A program made the position numbers and the translations under genes. This document shows, piece by piece, positions 51,784 through 61,249 of a stretch of 64,000 nucleotides of DNA; position 1 is the first letter of the stretch; every line of letters starts with the position of its first letter. Source of the stretch: Paenibacillus plantarum (GTDB lineage Bacteria; Bacillota; Bacilli; Paenibacillales; NBRC-103111); the NCBI RefSeq assembly GCF_013141695.1, contig NZ_WHNY01000093.1:62001-126000 (forward strand), written 5' to 3'. Under the pieces are notes generated by a model that saw only the letters and a list, made by a program, of their open reading frames with translations, was not told the DNA's origin and searched no databases.

Positions 51784-53317
51784 GAAGGGCTCCTTTCTCC
51801 GAGCGCTTACTGCCCGCCATCAGCAGACCGATCTCCTGATCGTTCGTATCCTGCGGCATTACTTCGCCCACAATCTGTCCTTCGTAGATAACGGCAATCC
51901 GATCGGAAACATTCATAATTTCATCCAGCTCAAAAGAAATCAACAGAACGGCTTTCCCTTTGTTCCGCTGCTCAATCAGCATCCGATGAACGAATTCAAT
52001 CGCACCAACATCCAAACCGCGCGTCGGCTGCGCCGCAATCAACAGATTCGGATTCTTATGTATTTCCCTTGCAATAATCGCCTTTTGCTGATTACCGCCA
52101 GACAAGGAGCGTGCCTTGTTGTAAATACTCGGTGTACGCACGTCGAACTGCTTAATTAACGCCTCCGCATGCTTATCAATCGCATCATAGTTCAAGAAGC
52201 CGGCTTTGTTATACGCAGGGTGGAAATACGTTTCGAGCACCATATTTTCACTCATTGTAAAATCAAGCACAAGCCCGTGTTTATGCCGATCCTCAGGGAT
52301 ATGCGACAGCCCTGCCTCCGAAATCTCACGCGGTGTCTGATTCGTAATGTCGCTGCCCATGAGAAGCACTTTACCCTCATCCACTGTACGCAAGCCCGTC
52401 AATGCTTCGATCAGTTCACTTTGACCGTTGCCATCTACACCCGCAATACCTAGAATTTCGCCAGCTTTCACTTCAAAATTAAGCCCTTTAAGCGAAGCTA
52501 ATCCTTGCTGGTTACGAACCATCAAATCTTGTACCTGGAGAACAGGTTCACCAAGCTTTACTGCTTCTTTCGTAACTTTAAAGGAGACATCACGTCCGAC
52601 CATCTTCTCGGCCAGAATTTGCGGATTCGCTTGGGCGCATGCCAAGGAATCAATCACTTTACCACGACGAATAATCGTCACTGTATCGGCAATCTCCATA
52701 ATTTCTTTCAGCTTATGTGTAATGAGAATAATGGACTTGCCCTCTTTCACAAGGTTACGCATAATGACCATCAATTCACTAATTTCTTGCGGCGTTAGTA
52801 CAGCTGTAGGCTCATCAAAAATTAAAATATCGGCGCCGCGATACAGCGTTTTCAATATTTCGACACGCTGCTGCATACCGACTGAAATATCTTCGATTTT
52901 GGCTTTTGGATCCACACGTAAACCATATTGCTCAGATAGCTTGCGCACTTTATCTTGTGCTGTTCGGATATCCACATTCATACCACGTTTGGGTTCCATC
53001 CCCAAAATGATATTTTCAGTTACTGTAAATGGTTGTACCAACTTGAAATGTTGATGCACCATCCCGATGCCGAGCTCAATCGCTCGATTCGGACTGTCGA
53101 TAAAAACCTCGTTGCCTTGTACATGAATACTACCTTCGTCCGGCTGATATAAACCGAACACAATGTTCATCAGTGTTGACTTTCCTGCACCATTCTCGCC
53201 AAGCAAGGCATGAATTTCGCCTTTTTGCAGCTTCAGGCTAATGGCATCATTAGCTACAATGCCTGGAAATCGTTTCGTAATGTTGCGTAGTTCAACAACT
53301 GGGACTGCTTCACTCAT
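51776..53317 (-). CDS. nupO: Nucleoside ABC transporter ATPase with tandem ABC domains, NupO/YufO type
   Basis: A protein of 513 residues made of two ABC domains. Domain 1 has Walker A GENGAGKST near residue 40, signature SVGMQQR and Walker B ILIFDEPTAVL. Domain 2 has a modified Walker A (GVDGNGQSE), signature LSGGNQQK and Walker B LLIAAQPTRGLD, where Gln replaces the catalytic Glu. This asymmetric pair is typical of RbsA/YufO-type ATPases. Start ATG at 53317 after AGGGTGATC. Confidence 0.93.
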   Translation of the reverse strand: MSEAVPVVELRNITKRFPGIVANDAISLKLQKGEIHALLGENGAGKSTLMNIVFGLYQPDEGSIHVQGNEVFIDSPNRAIELGIGMVHQHFKLVQPFTVTENIILGMEPKRGMNVDIRTAQDKVRKLSEQYGLRVDPKAKIEDISVGMQQRVEILKTLYRGADILIFDEPTAVLTPQEISELMVIMRNLVKEGKSIILITHKLKEIMEIADTVTIIRRGKVIDSLACAQANPQILAEKMVGRDVSFKVTKEAVKLGEPVLQVQDLMVRNQQGLASLKGLNFEVKAGEILGIAGVDGNGQSELIEALTGLRTVDEGKVLLMGSDITNQTPREISEAGLSHIPEDRHKHGLVLDFTMSENMVLETYFHPAYNKAGFLNYDAIDKHAEALIKQFDVRTPSIYNKARSLSGGNQQKAIIAREIHKNPNLLIAAQPTRGLDVGAIEFVHRMLIEQRNKGKAVLLISFELDEIMNVSDRIAVIYEGQIVGEVMPQDTNDQEIGLLMAGSKRSEKGALHE

Positions 53318-53377
53318 AAGATCACCCTAATGATCAATTTTTTATTATTTGTTTCCTATTTCCCATTAAAACTAAAG

Positions 53378-53408
53378 AACAAGGCTAGTTAGTATAACTA
53401 GCCTTGTT
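53378..53408 (-). terminator. Hairpin between nupN and nupO, probable partial terminator
   Basis: AACAAGGCTAGTT (53378-53390) pairs perfectly with AACTAGCCTTGTT (53396-53408), loop of 5. On the minus strand it ends in a weak T-stretch. Located between the binding-protein gene and the ATPase gene, it could lower downstream expression or protect the nupN mRNA end. Confidence 0.75.
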
Positions 53409-53456
53409 TGTACAGAAGCAAACCTATCGTTCTACCAAGTAACGTCAGTTCGACGC

Positions 53457-54506
53457 TTATGGTTTTTCAGGAACTTTGATTTCGCCGCTAATAATTTTGG
53501 CTTTGTACTCGTCAACCTTTTTCAAGATGTCAGCAGAAACGTTTTTCTTGGATGTTTCAGGAAGGCCTACACCATCGTCTTTCAGACCCAACGTAACAAC
53601 TTTGCCACCTTGGAATTTACCTGAAATAACATCTTTGGATACACGAAGCACCGCGGAGTCAACACGTTTCAACATGGACGTTAGTGTAACTTCGTCGCCA
53701 AACTCAAGGGATTGGTCTTTATCTACACCGATAACCCATACTTTTTTACCGTTTTTCGCGCGATCTTTCGCTTCGTTGAATACACCGTTACCTGTGGATC
53801 CAGCTGCGTGGAAAATGATATCAGCACCATCGTTATAGATCGTTGCTGCAGCCGCTTTACCAAGATCAGGCTTGTCGAAAGCACCTGTGTAGTTGATTTG
53901 AATCTTAGCATCTGGTTTTACCGCTTTAACGCCAGCTACGAAACCAGCTTCGAAACGTTTGATAACCGGAATATCGATCCCGCCAACGAAACCGATTTTA
54001 TTCGTTTTTGTTGTAAGACCTGCTACCACACCAACAAGGTAGGAACCTTCTTGCTCGGAGAAAGTAACGGACTCTACGTTTGGAGCTTCTACTACGTTAT
54101 CAATGATCGCAAGTTTTGCGTTCGGGTTTTGAGTTGCTACCGTTTTAACTGCGTCACCCATCAAGAAACCAATACCCCAAGTCAGGTTGTAGCCATCTTT
54201 AACGAATTGATTCAAGTTAGGCGTGTAGTCTGCATCGCTTTTACTTTCAAGGTTTTTCACGTTAGCGCTTGTTTGTTTCTTCAGTAGTGTCAAGCCTTCC
54301 CAAGCGCTTTGGTTAAAGGATTTGTCGTTAACCCCACCGATATCTGTAACCATGCCGATTTTGAAGTCCTTGCCTGTGTTGTCGCTAGCTACTGCACTTG
54401 CTGCTGGTGATGCGGATGAACCTGTCTCTTCTTTTTTGGCACAACCGGAAATCACTAATGCAGAAACCGTTACAGTCATCAGAACTGTTAAAAAAATCTT
54501 CTTCAT
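53457..54506 (-). CDS. nupN: BMP-family nucleoside-binding lipoprotein, NupN/YufN type
   Basis: A lipoprotein of 349 residues. Signal peptide with lipobox ISGC (Cys near residue 22), then a short Ser/Ala linker and the Bmp/Med/PnrA fold with DFKIGMVTDIGGVNDKSFNQSAWEGL, SVTFSEQEGSYLVGVVAG, NKIGFVGGIDIPVIKRFEAGFVAGVKA, IIFHAAGSTGNGVFNEAKD and WVIGVDKDQ. It binds nucleosides such as guanosine or inosine in related systems. I use the ATG at 54506 with GGGGGT upstream, which places the signal peptide at the true N-terminus. First gene of the operon. Confidence 0.93.
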   Translation of the reverse strand: MKKIFLTVLMTVTVSALVISGCAKKEETGSSASPAASAVASDNTGKDFKIGMVTDIGGVNDKSFNQSAWEGLTLLKKQTSANVKNLESKSDADYTPNLNQFVKDGYNLTWGIGFLMGDAVKTVATQNPNAKLAIIDNVVEAPNVESVTFSEQEGSYLVGVVAGLTTKTNKIGFVGGIDIPVIKRFEAGFVAGVKAVKPDAKIQINYTGAFDKPDLGKAAAATIYNDGADIIFHAAGSTGNGVFNEAKDRAKNGKKVWVIGVDKDQSLEFGDEVTLTSMLKRVDSAVLRVSKDVISGKFQGGKVVTLGLKDDGVGLPETSKKNVSADILKKVDEYKAKIISGEIKVPEKP

Positions 54507-54521
54507 CGATTTTACCCCCAT

Positions 54522-54776
54522 CGTATCATCATTTAATTGAAACTATGAAGCCCACACTGTAGGTTGACCAAATTCAGTTAAATTATGTAAGTTGACTTCA
54601 AATTAAGTGTATCATTTTGATTCCAAACAGAGAAGCAAATCTAGCAACGATTCACGTAATTCGTCATGTCACACAAGTTAACATGTCCATTTTGTTTTTG
54701 CCGACAACATAGGTTCTAAGCCCCAATTATTGATTATACAACCAGTGGTTAATAAAATCTAGATTGCTCCATGTTA
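54522..54776. other. Intergenic region upstream of nupN, no clear element found
   Basis: AT-rich region of about 280 bp between nupN and ilvA (3' end). It must hold the nupN promoter, but I see only weak -10 candidates on the minus strand. I found no purine riboswitch fold, T-box or cre site. Confidence 0.4.
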
Positions 54777-54804
54777 ATTTTATGACACTCACGTGTCATA
54801 AAAT
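54777..54804 (-). terminator. Terminator-like hairpin after ilvA
   Basis: ATTTTATGACAC (54777-54788) pairs perfectly with GTGTCATAAAAT (54793-54804) with a TCAC loop, 1 bp beyond the ilvA stop. The T-run is inside the stem, so strength is uncertain. Confidence 0.65.
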
Positions 54805-54805
54805 C

Positions 54806-56062
54806 CTAGATTAGCAAATTAAATAGTTTTGGATCTTTATTGATCTCAATATAGCCGTAATCCTTACGAGAAAGGCGCTCGATAAGCCCTGCGTAATCGT
54901 CTTTATTCTTAAGCTCGATCCCTACCAGCGCGGGTGCATCGTCACGATTATTCTTCTTCGTATACTCAAAACGCGTGATGTCATCGGATGGCCCTAGCAC
55001 TTCCTCCAAAAATTCACGCAAAGCTCCTGCTCGTTGGGGGAAATTCAAGACGAAGTAGTGCTTCAAGCCTTCATAGACAAGGGATCTCTCCTTGATCTGC
55101 TGCATCCGGTCGATGTCATTGTTTCCACCGCTGATGATACAGACAACGTTCTTGCCGCGAATTTGTTCGCGGTATGCATCCAGCGCTGCCACTGGAAGCG
55201 CCCCTGCAGGCTCGATAACAATCGCGTTGCTATTGTAGAGCTCCAGAATGGTTGTACACTCTTTGCCAGAAGGAATGATGACGATATCCTCTAGCTTTTC
55301 TTTACAGATGTCAAAAGTCATCTCACCCACTTGTGCGACAGCTGCACCGTCAACAAACTTCTCAATGGAAGGCAGTTTGACGACCGCGCCTTGTTTCAGT
55401 GCTTCCGTCATGCTGGCCGCACCCTCTGGCTCTGCGCCAATAATGCGCGTCCGGGGTGAAACGCTTGCCACATAAGTCGCAACTCCGGCAGCTAGTCCAC
55501 CTCCGCCAATCGTGGCAAAGATGAAATCCGGTGTTTCCGGCATCTGATTCATAATTTCCAAGCCAACAGTCCCTTGCCCCGCAATCGTACGCACATCATC
55601 GAACGGGTGAATGAACACTTTATTCTCTTTCAGGCAGTACGCCTTGGCTTGGGTCGAAGAATCGTCAAAGGAATCGCCAACGAGGATGACTTCCACGAAC
55701 GAGCCTCCGAACAGCTTCACTTGCGAAATCTTCTGACGCGGTGTCGTAGTCGGCATGAAGATCTTGCCCTCAATGCCTAGCTGCTTACAGGAATAAGCTA
55801 CACCTTGTGCATGGTTGCCTGCACTTGCACACACAACCCCTGCTGCGCGTTCCGCTTCCGTTAAGCTCTGAATCACATTGTAAGCTCCACGAATTTTGAA
55901 CGATCGCACGATTTGCATATCTTCACGTTTAAGATAAACGTTACATTCATACTGGTTAGAGAGCAGCTCATTGCGTTGCAGCGGCGATGGTTCAATCACC
56001 TTGCTGAGCACATGATTGGCTCTAATAATATCTTCCAAACCCACTTTACCAGATACAACCAT
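54806..56062 (-). CDS. ilvA: Threonine ammonia-lyase (threonine dehydratase)
   Basis: A PLP enzyme of 418 residues converting threonine to 2-oxobutanoate for isoleucine synthesis. The PLP lysine is in VRSFKIRGAYN near residue 60; the Gly-rich phosphate loop is TIGGGGLAAGVATY near 190. Other blocks are ASAGNHAQGVA and GAEPEGAASM. The C-terminal 90 residues, with FVLNFPQRAGALREFLEEVLG, form one ACT-like regulatory domain, as in the 422-residue B. subtilis IlvA. The ATG at 56062 follows AAAGGGTG by 9 bases; the ORF extends further upstream to 56182 but that part looks unrelated. No T-box was seen upstream. Confidence 0.94.
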   Translation of the reverse strand: MVVSGKVGLEDIIRANHVLSKVIEPSPLQRNELLSNQYECNVYLKREDMQIVRSFKIRGAYNVIQSLTEAERAAGVVCASAGNHAQGVAYSCKQLGIEGKIFMPTTTPRQKISQVKLFGGSFVEVILVGDSFDDSSTQAKAYCLKENKVFIHPFDDVRTIAGQGTVGLEIMNQMPETPDFIFATIGGGGLAAGVATYVASVSPRTRIIGAEPEGAASMTEALKQGAVVKLPSIEKFVDGAAVAQVGEMTFDICKEKLEDIVIIPSGKECTTILELYNSNAIVIEPAGALPVAALDAYREQIRGKNVVCIISGGNNDIDRMQQIKERSLVYEGLKHYFVLNFPQRAGALREFLEEVLGPSDDITRFEYTKKNNRDDAPALVGIELKNKDDYAGLIERLSRKDYGYIEINKDPKLFNLLI

Positions 56063-56158
56063 CTTCTCAAACACCCTTTCTTTGATGAAGCTTCTTTTAA
56101 GTTTTAACATCAATTGTAACATATGTGGTGCGTTCTGTACGCAAATATCGTAGTCAGC

Positions 56159-56201
56159 AAAAAAGCCGCCCCCCCTAGTCAATTGACCTTGAGGAGCGGC
56201 T
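56159..56201 (-). terminator. Terminator of the DHA2 exporter gene
   Basis: On the minus strand AGCCGCTCC pairs with the G-run GGGGCGGCT, followed by six T. It lies 25 bp beyond the exporter stop and upstream of ilvA. Confidence 0.85.
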
Positions 56202-56225
56202 CCTATATACGTCCAAATTTACGGA

Positions 56226-57728
56226 TTAATGACCAATCATCATCGGAATTTCAGCCGTATTCTCTGAATCGCCTTCAATTTTCTTAGGCTTCTGCAGCAT
56301 CAAACCAAGCAGACCACCAACAACAGCGATACACAGCAAAATGAGGAACGTATGTCCGAATGCAGAAGCATATAAGCCTACATCTGGTTTTTGTGCGCCT
56401 GATTCAACCATCAAATCCTTAAACTTCGTACTGAAAATCGTCATCAAGATCGCAATCGCGAAAGACATCATGACTTGCTGCGCCGCGTTCGTCAAGGACG
56501 TTACACGACCAACCAAATTCTGTGGTGCCGATTGAATCAAGTGATTGTTCAGCGGCATCATGAATAGTCCCATACCCGCTCCCAGAAGCGTAAGCGGCAG
56601 CATAACCGTACCCACTCCGGAATCACCGGAAATATTGGAAAGCAAGAATGCCGAAATCGTTGTTAGTACCATTCCCGCTACAACGAGCGGACGAGAACCG
56701 AAACGGTCGGACAGCTTACCCCCGATTGGCATGAACAATCCGGAAGCCAAAGCTTGAGGAAGCATGATCAATCCTGTTTTCAATGGGCTGTAACCATGTG
56801 CTTGTTGTAAGAATAGTGGGACAAGGAACATCGTACCGAACATGGCAATTTGTGAAATCCATTGTACGACAATCCCTTTAGTGAAGTTCCCTGAACGGAA
56901 TACGCGAAGCTCCAAAAGAGGATTCTTCTGTTTCAATTCAACAATAATGAATAGGATAAGTGCAATGACACCAACGCCAGAACCGATCAGCGTATCTGCA
57001 TCTGTCCATGTGGATTTCCCCGTAATTGGATCAATACCACCGTTGGAAACACCATAAACAAGTGCCGCGAAAGCTAAAGGCCCTAACAACATACCCAACA
57101 AATCTAGAGAAGCAACGCTTTGACGCTGCATATTTGGCAATGTACGAATACCTAAAATAATACCAATAACACCAATAGGCAAATTAATAAGGAAAATCCA
57201 CTGCCAGCTGTGATACTCAACTAACCAACCTGCAATAACAGGACCAAGAGCAGGACCCAGTAGAATCGGAATCCCCATCATCCCCATAACAGTCCCTACT
57301 TTACCTGGAGGAGATAGACGATAAATGAATGCCATCGCAATCGGCACAACAACACCGCCGCCTAAGCCTTGAATGATACGGTAAGCAATCAACATTTCAA
57401 CCGAGTTCGCTAGCGCACATAGACCAGAGCCTATTGTGAAGAGACCTACGGAAATCAGGAAAATTTTCTTGGCACCGAAACGATCCGATAACCAACCTGC
57501 CAATGGAATAACCGCGGCTTGTGCTAAGGCATAACCAATGACCGTCCACTGAACGAGTGATAAGTTCAACAGATTGAATTCTTCTTGCAGCTTAGGAAGT
57601 GCAACGTTGACCGCTGTTCCGTCCAAAATAACCATGAAAATACCTACGACAATCGCGATCAGCGGCCCCAGAATGCTGCGCATTGAGAACGGGGCTTCTG
57701 TTTCTTTCGATGTTGCTTGTGAAGACAT
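56226..57728 (-). CDS. DHA2-family multidrug MFS exporter (EmrB/QacA type)
   Basis: A membrane protein of 500 residues with about 14 helices. VILDGTAVNVALPKLQEEF in helix 1 (motif D1), AGWLSDRFGAKKIFLISVGLFTIGS (motif A), YRIIQGLGGGVVVPIAMAFIYRL (motif B) and GIPILLGPALGPVIAGWLVEYHSWQWIFLINLPIG (motif C) identify a drug:H+ antiporter. Start ATG at 57728 after GGATGGAGGG. It is divergent from a TetR gene with a long perfect palindrome between them, the classical arrangement for an inducible efflux pump. Confidence 0.93.
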   Translation of the reverse strand: MSSQATSKETEAPFSMRSILGPLIAIVVGIFMVILDGTAVNVALPKLQEEFNLLNLSLVQWTVIGYALAQAAVIPLAGWLSDRFGAKKIFLISVGLFTIGSGLCALANSVEMLIAYRIIQGLGGGVVVPIAMAFIYRLSPPGKVGTVMGMMGIPILLGPALGPVIAGWLVEYHSWQWIFLINLPIGVIGIILGIRTLPNMQRQSVASLDLLGMLLGPLAFAALVYGVSNGGIDPITGKSTWTDADTLIGSGVGVIALILFIIVELKQKNPLLELRVFRSGNFTKGIVVQWISQIAMFGTMFLVPLFLQQAHGYSPLKTGLIMLPQALASGLFMPIGGKLSDRFGSRPLVVAGMVLTTISAFLLSNISGDSGVGTVMLPLTLLGAGMGLFMMPLNNHLIQSAPQNLVGRVTSLTNAAQQVMMSFAIAILMTIFSTKFKDLMVESGAQKPDVGLYASAFGHTFLILLCIAVVGGLLGLMLQKPKKIEGDSENTAEIPMMIGH

Positions 57729-57839
57729 GTAATCCCTCCATCCTTTTAATTTCTCTCTTTTTGTCTATCGTTGACCGTATATAGTATACCCTGTACAATA
57801 CAATAGTGGCAGACATACACGAACATCAATAACTTCCGT

Positions 57840-57865
57840 TGTAAACGGACAAATGTCCGTTTACA
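57840..57865. promoter_or_regulatory. TetR operator: 26-bp perfect palindrome
   Basis: TGTAAACGGACA, two central A, TGTCCGTTTACA: a perfect 12-2-12 dyad in the 213-bp gap between the divergent DHA2 exporter and TetR genes. Probable binding site for the TetR-family protein, controlling both genes. Confidence 0.8.
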
Positions 57866-57941
57866 TTCCTGATGCTAACAGAAATTTCGTTTCTTTGTCA
57901 ATACGAACACAATAAATTCACATCTAAAGAGGTGGTTACAG

Positions 57942-58553
57942 ATGTCCATTCGTCATGAACGCAAGGACGCCATGGAAAATCGCCAATTAATACTCCAAAC
58001 CGCCAAACAACTCTTTCATGATTATGGCGTTCAATCGGTCAGCATGCATCAAATTGCCAAAACAGCGGGCATTGGACAAGCAACCCTCTATCGCAGATAT
58101 GCGCATAAAGGGGACCTTTGCTTCGATGTCCTTCAACATTATGGGAAGCAATTTATAAATGACATTATGATGTATCTCGATAAACATAGCCATGCCGCGC
58201 CTATTGATCGATTGACTGGCATTTTGGATCTATGGATTGATGAAATTGAAGAAAAAGCCGAGCTAATCGTTGCCATGTCGACCAGAATTGATATCAACTG
58301 CGAGGGGGAGCAAGGCAACTTCTTCCTATCCCCTATTTATCATTTCATACGCGGTAAGTTGTCGGAGCTTATTCTCGAATGCATTGGGCCTAAACAAGAG
58401 CCACAAGCAGAGCCCGATTTTGCAGCCCACACGATCATCTGCTCGATGTCACCGATTGGCTATTTTCACATTAAAAACGAGAAAGCCTATACGAAAGAGC
58501 ATATGAAGGCCCATTACCGTCAGTTGTTCTACTTTCTTTTCAAAAGAGACTAG
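57942..58553 (+). CDS. TetR-family repressor of the DHA2 exporter
   Basis: A protein of 203 residues. The N-terminal helix-turn-helix is in ILQTAKQLFHDYGVQSVSMHQIAKTAGIGQATLYRRYAHKGDLCFDVL (residues about 16-63). The C-terminal ligand-binding helices are not similar to a subfamily I can name. Start ATG at 57942 after GAGGTGG. Likely represses itself and the divergent exporter through the palindrome at 57840. Confidence 0.9.
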   Translation: MSIRHERKDAMENRQLILQTAKQLFHDYGVQSVSMHQIAKTAGIGQATLYRRYAHKGDLCFDVLQHYGKQFINDIMMYLDKHSHAAPIDRLTGILDLWIDEIEEKAELIVAMSTRIDINCEGEQGNFFLSPIYHFIRGKLSELILECIGPKQEPQAEPDFAAHTIICSMSPIGYFHIKNEKAYTKEHMKAHYRQLFYFLFKRD

Positions 58554-58587
58554 CTCTCTTGCTACAAATGCCTAGACGGCTGAATAA

Positions 58588-58616
58588 AGACCTCTCAATC
58601 ATGCATTGAGAGGTCT
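58588..58616. terminator. Bidirectional terminator between tetR and the SLH gene
   Basis: AGACCTCTCAAT (58588-58599) pairs perfectly with ATTGAGAGGTCT (58605-58616), loop of 5, with T-rich continuation on both strands. Confidence 0.88.
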
Positions 58617-58652
58617 TTTGTCGTTTCACTTATGCGATTCACGTTAGAAAGA

Positions 58653-61031
58653 TTAATAGTAGTATCGCGGCTTATCTTGCAATTCGGCTCTCGTTTGCAA
58701 GAAGCGATAGAACGCGCTAGCCGCCTGTGCTTTCGTCACTTCATTCTGAGGGGCAAAGTAGCCATCGCTGAGCGTCATAATATTCAGCCCTAACACGATT
58801 GCAGCGTCGCCAACGTTAGACACTTTCCCAGCATCCAAGAAATCCTTGTTAAATACACCGTCAAATTTCGTTAGGCTGTGATAACCCAGTGCTTTCACGA
58901 TCAATTGTGCCATTTCTTCACGATTCATCGTCGCTTCCGGATTGAACTCTTTCCCTACATCTAGCAGACCGCGATCAACGGCATTTTCCACATAGGCAAA
59001 ATATTTGGAGCCATTGCCCACATCCGCAAAGGATGCAGCACGCTCAGCTCCGTAATAGATGCCGCCGTTGCCGCCATTCATGGCGATGACCAGCATTTTG
59101 ACCAACTCACCGCGCTTAATCGTTTGGTCAGGGTTCACTTTGCCGTCCTTCACATCCAAAGCTTGATAATCAAGCATCAGTTGCAGTTCATTTTGTGCCC
59201 AGTGCTTATCAATATCACTTACAGTCACTTTATCCAACGAGATAACCTCGCCGGTTTGCGCACTGCGCCATTGACCCGATTCGGCATCCAGAATAAAGTT
59301 ATCGCGATTCACATTTTTAGGAACAAGGGAATACACAAGCTTCGCCTTTGGCTGCGCTTTGGCATCCGTCACTGCAGATGGAGGTATCTCCCCTGCCGCC
59401 ACCATTACGCGGTATTTCTCGATTGGTATAGCGCCTGTGTATCCGTTGCTCTCCAATACATAGCCAAGCTTCACGTCGAACTGTGCCAGCCACAGAGCTT
59501 TGGCCTTATCAGTGGAAATTACCTCAGGCTTTTGAGCAGGATAAGCGATATTATCACTTAGGGATACATAATAGTTCGAGATGGCTCCCGTTACACGGTC
59601 GATGCTTACCCGTACCTCTTCATTCCCCACAGCAACGCCGTCAATGACGCGTTTATAGCTAATCTCCCATGTGCGCATTTGCTTCAGCATGTCCTGTGAG
59701 TACTCTTTCTGAACATTCAGCACGAGTTGATCCGTGGAAGCAGGAAGCTGCGCTTTGACAAACTCCGTGCTCTTCGCAATCGCATCATCTAAGGAAACCT
59801 TGCCTTCGATAGGCTTATCATTCTCACTGCTAAAAGGAACATAATAGTTGAAATTAGTAATAACGCCAGTTTTACTGTTAACGGAGGCCCAAACGTTATT
59901 GCCTGCCCCAATTTTGCCAGTAGCTGCTGTATCCGACGTTGCCTTGGCCCAGCTCATGTTCCAGCTCGATAAGGTCTCACCCGTCTCAGGATTCTTCGAT
60001 TCATTATAGGAAGCTTCTTGCAGCTTGTACTCAGCGGATAGGTTAAACGTCGTTGTCACTTTCTTAACGGCTTCTTCCTTCGTCAAATTCAAAGTAGCTG
60101 GCGGTTTCGTTCCCAGTGGCTTATCTGTTAATGGCTTATTGTTACCATTCAAGCTAGGAAACGGTTGCCAAACCTCGCCTGTTGCCGCATCCAAAGCAAC
60201 ACTGTTCATGAAGTAGGAAATAATCGGTACTCTTTTCCCTTGCGTGTTATACGGGATTTGATATTGTAAGGCAAGCTCCATCTTCTCACGGAAAAGCTGA
60301 TCTGCCTTCTCTTGTGAAATCGGCGTGCTCACCTTATCAAAAGTCACCTTATCGTCCCAATTGTACCAATAGCTCGTAACCTGACCCTCACCATTGACGT
60401 TGACATTAAGTCCATTCCCGGAGAAAGGAACTCCCCCAACAGATCGATCATAACGAATGTTATATTGATAATTGCCGTCAAGCGGGGTGCGGAACGATTT
60501 CTCTACCGAGTCATCGTACAGCAGTTCCTTCTGCTTCGATGGATTTACTTTGGCTACAAATGCTGCAGCCAGCTCCTTCGCAGCCTGGAAATCCACCTTA
60601 GGCGGATACGACGGTTTATGTTCAGGATCATTGTCATTCATATTGTAAGACGTGAGTGTTCCATCCAAACCATTGATGGCGATATTAGCTGAGCCATAGT
60701 AACGATCTTTCACTTTCTTCGAATAGCTAATGTTCCACGTTGGGATATTCTGTCCATTCTGGCCATAGAAAGCGTTTAAACTTATCGATTGGAGAATATA
60801 ATCCGCAGGTAGTGTTATGTAAGCTTTGGCATACTCAAGCGCTTGTTCTTTCGTAATTTTGGCATCTTGCGCCGAGACGTCAGCTTGCCCTGGGTAGGCA
60901 GGGGATGACATCGCGGACGTAGCTGAACCAGATACACTTTCCGCAGCCCATGCCCCCATTGGGGCAACTGTCAGCAACAATGTTGAAGCGAGTACCATTG
61001 TGCCTGCTTGTTTCAATAATTTCAAAGTCAT
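58653..61031 (-). CDS. Secreted YcdB/PepSY-repeat protein with S-layer homology domains
   Basis: A protein of 792 residues. An N-terminal signal peptide ends near APMGAWAAES. Several PepSY/YcdB-like modules follow (about 50-580), with repeated patterns such as SWNMSWAKATS, NVWASVNSKTGVITNFNYYVP and ISNYYVSLSD. Three S-layer homology segments form the C-terminus (about 610-790): VSDIDKHWAQNELQLML with IKRGELVKMLV, FADVGNGSKYFAYVENAVDRGLL with MNREEMAQLIVKAL, and GLNIMTLSDGYFAPQNEVTKAQAASAFYRFL. SLH domains anchor proteins to pyruvylated cell-wall polymer. The ATG at 61031 follows GAGGAGG at short spacing; the upstream reading to 61175 would precede the signal peptide. Role at the cell surface unknown. 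Confidence 0.9.
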   Translation of the reverse strand: MTLKLLKQAGTMVLASTLLLTVAPMGAWAAESVSGSATSAMSSPAYPGQADVSAQDAKITKEQALEYAKAYITLPADYILQSISLNAFYGQNGQNIPTWNISYSKKVKDRYYGSANIAINGLDGTLTSYNMNDNDPEHKPSYPPKVDFQAAKELAAAFVAKVNPSKQKELLYDDSVEKSFRTPLDGNYQYNIRYDRSVGGVPFSGNGLNVNVNGEGQVTSYWYNWDDKVTFDKVSTPISQEKADQLFREKMELALQYQIPYNTQGKRVPIISYFMNSVALDAATGEVWQPFPSLNGNNKPLTDKPLGTKPPATLNLTKEEAVKKVTTTFNLSAEYKLQEASYNESKNPETGETLSSWNMSWAKATSDTAATGKIGAGNNVWASVNSKTGVITNFNYYVPFSSENDKPIEGKVSLDDAIAKSTEFVKAQLPASTDQLVLNVQKEYSQDMLKQMRTWEISYKRVIDGVAVGNEEVRVSIDRVTGAISNYYVSLSDNIAYPAQKPEVISTDKAKALWLAQFDVKLGYVLESNGYTGAIPIEKYRVMVAAGEIPPSAVTDAKAQPKAKLVYSLVPKNVNRDNFILDAESGQWRSAQTGEVISLDKVTVSDIDKHWAQNELQLMLDYQALDVKDGKVNPDQTIKRGELVKMLVIAMNGGNGGIYYGAERAASFADVGNGSKYFAYVENAVDRGLLDVGKEFNPEATMNREEMAQLIVKALGYHSLTKFDGVFNKDFLDAGKVSNVGDAAIVLGLNIMTLSDGYFAPQNEVTKAQAASAFYRFLQTRAELQDKPRYYY

Positions 61032-61189
61032 CTTCCTCCTCAAGTAGATCTCCATACGACATGTGGACCCACATGCTTGGACGCGTCCAACTGCCATATA
61101 GTTCTTGACGGTGTGCTCTGGAAAAAGGTTGCAACTACGCGAGAAAAAAATACCAATATTTATTCTCTGATTCATTCTCGAACTTCATA

Positions 61190-61227
61190 GAAAAAGACCT
61201 GAGCATCCTAAACGGAATGCTCAAGTC
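61190..61227 (-). terminator. Terminator of rluF
   Basis: On the minus strand GACTTGAGCATTCC pairs with GGATGCTCAGGTC (one bulge, one G:T), followed by TTTTTC. It is 22 bp beyond the rluF stop. Confidence 0.88.
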
Positions 61228-61249
61228 TATTCATGCGATTCATGTTCAG

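Noticed and set aside
54522-54776. Purine riboswitch upstream of nupN
   Set aside because: I looked for the three-way-junction core and found no matching conserved segments.
56063-56225. T-box leader upstream of ilvA
   Set aside because: The region is too short and lacks a recognisable T-box sequence; the only strong hairpin belongs to the exporter terminator.
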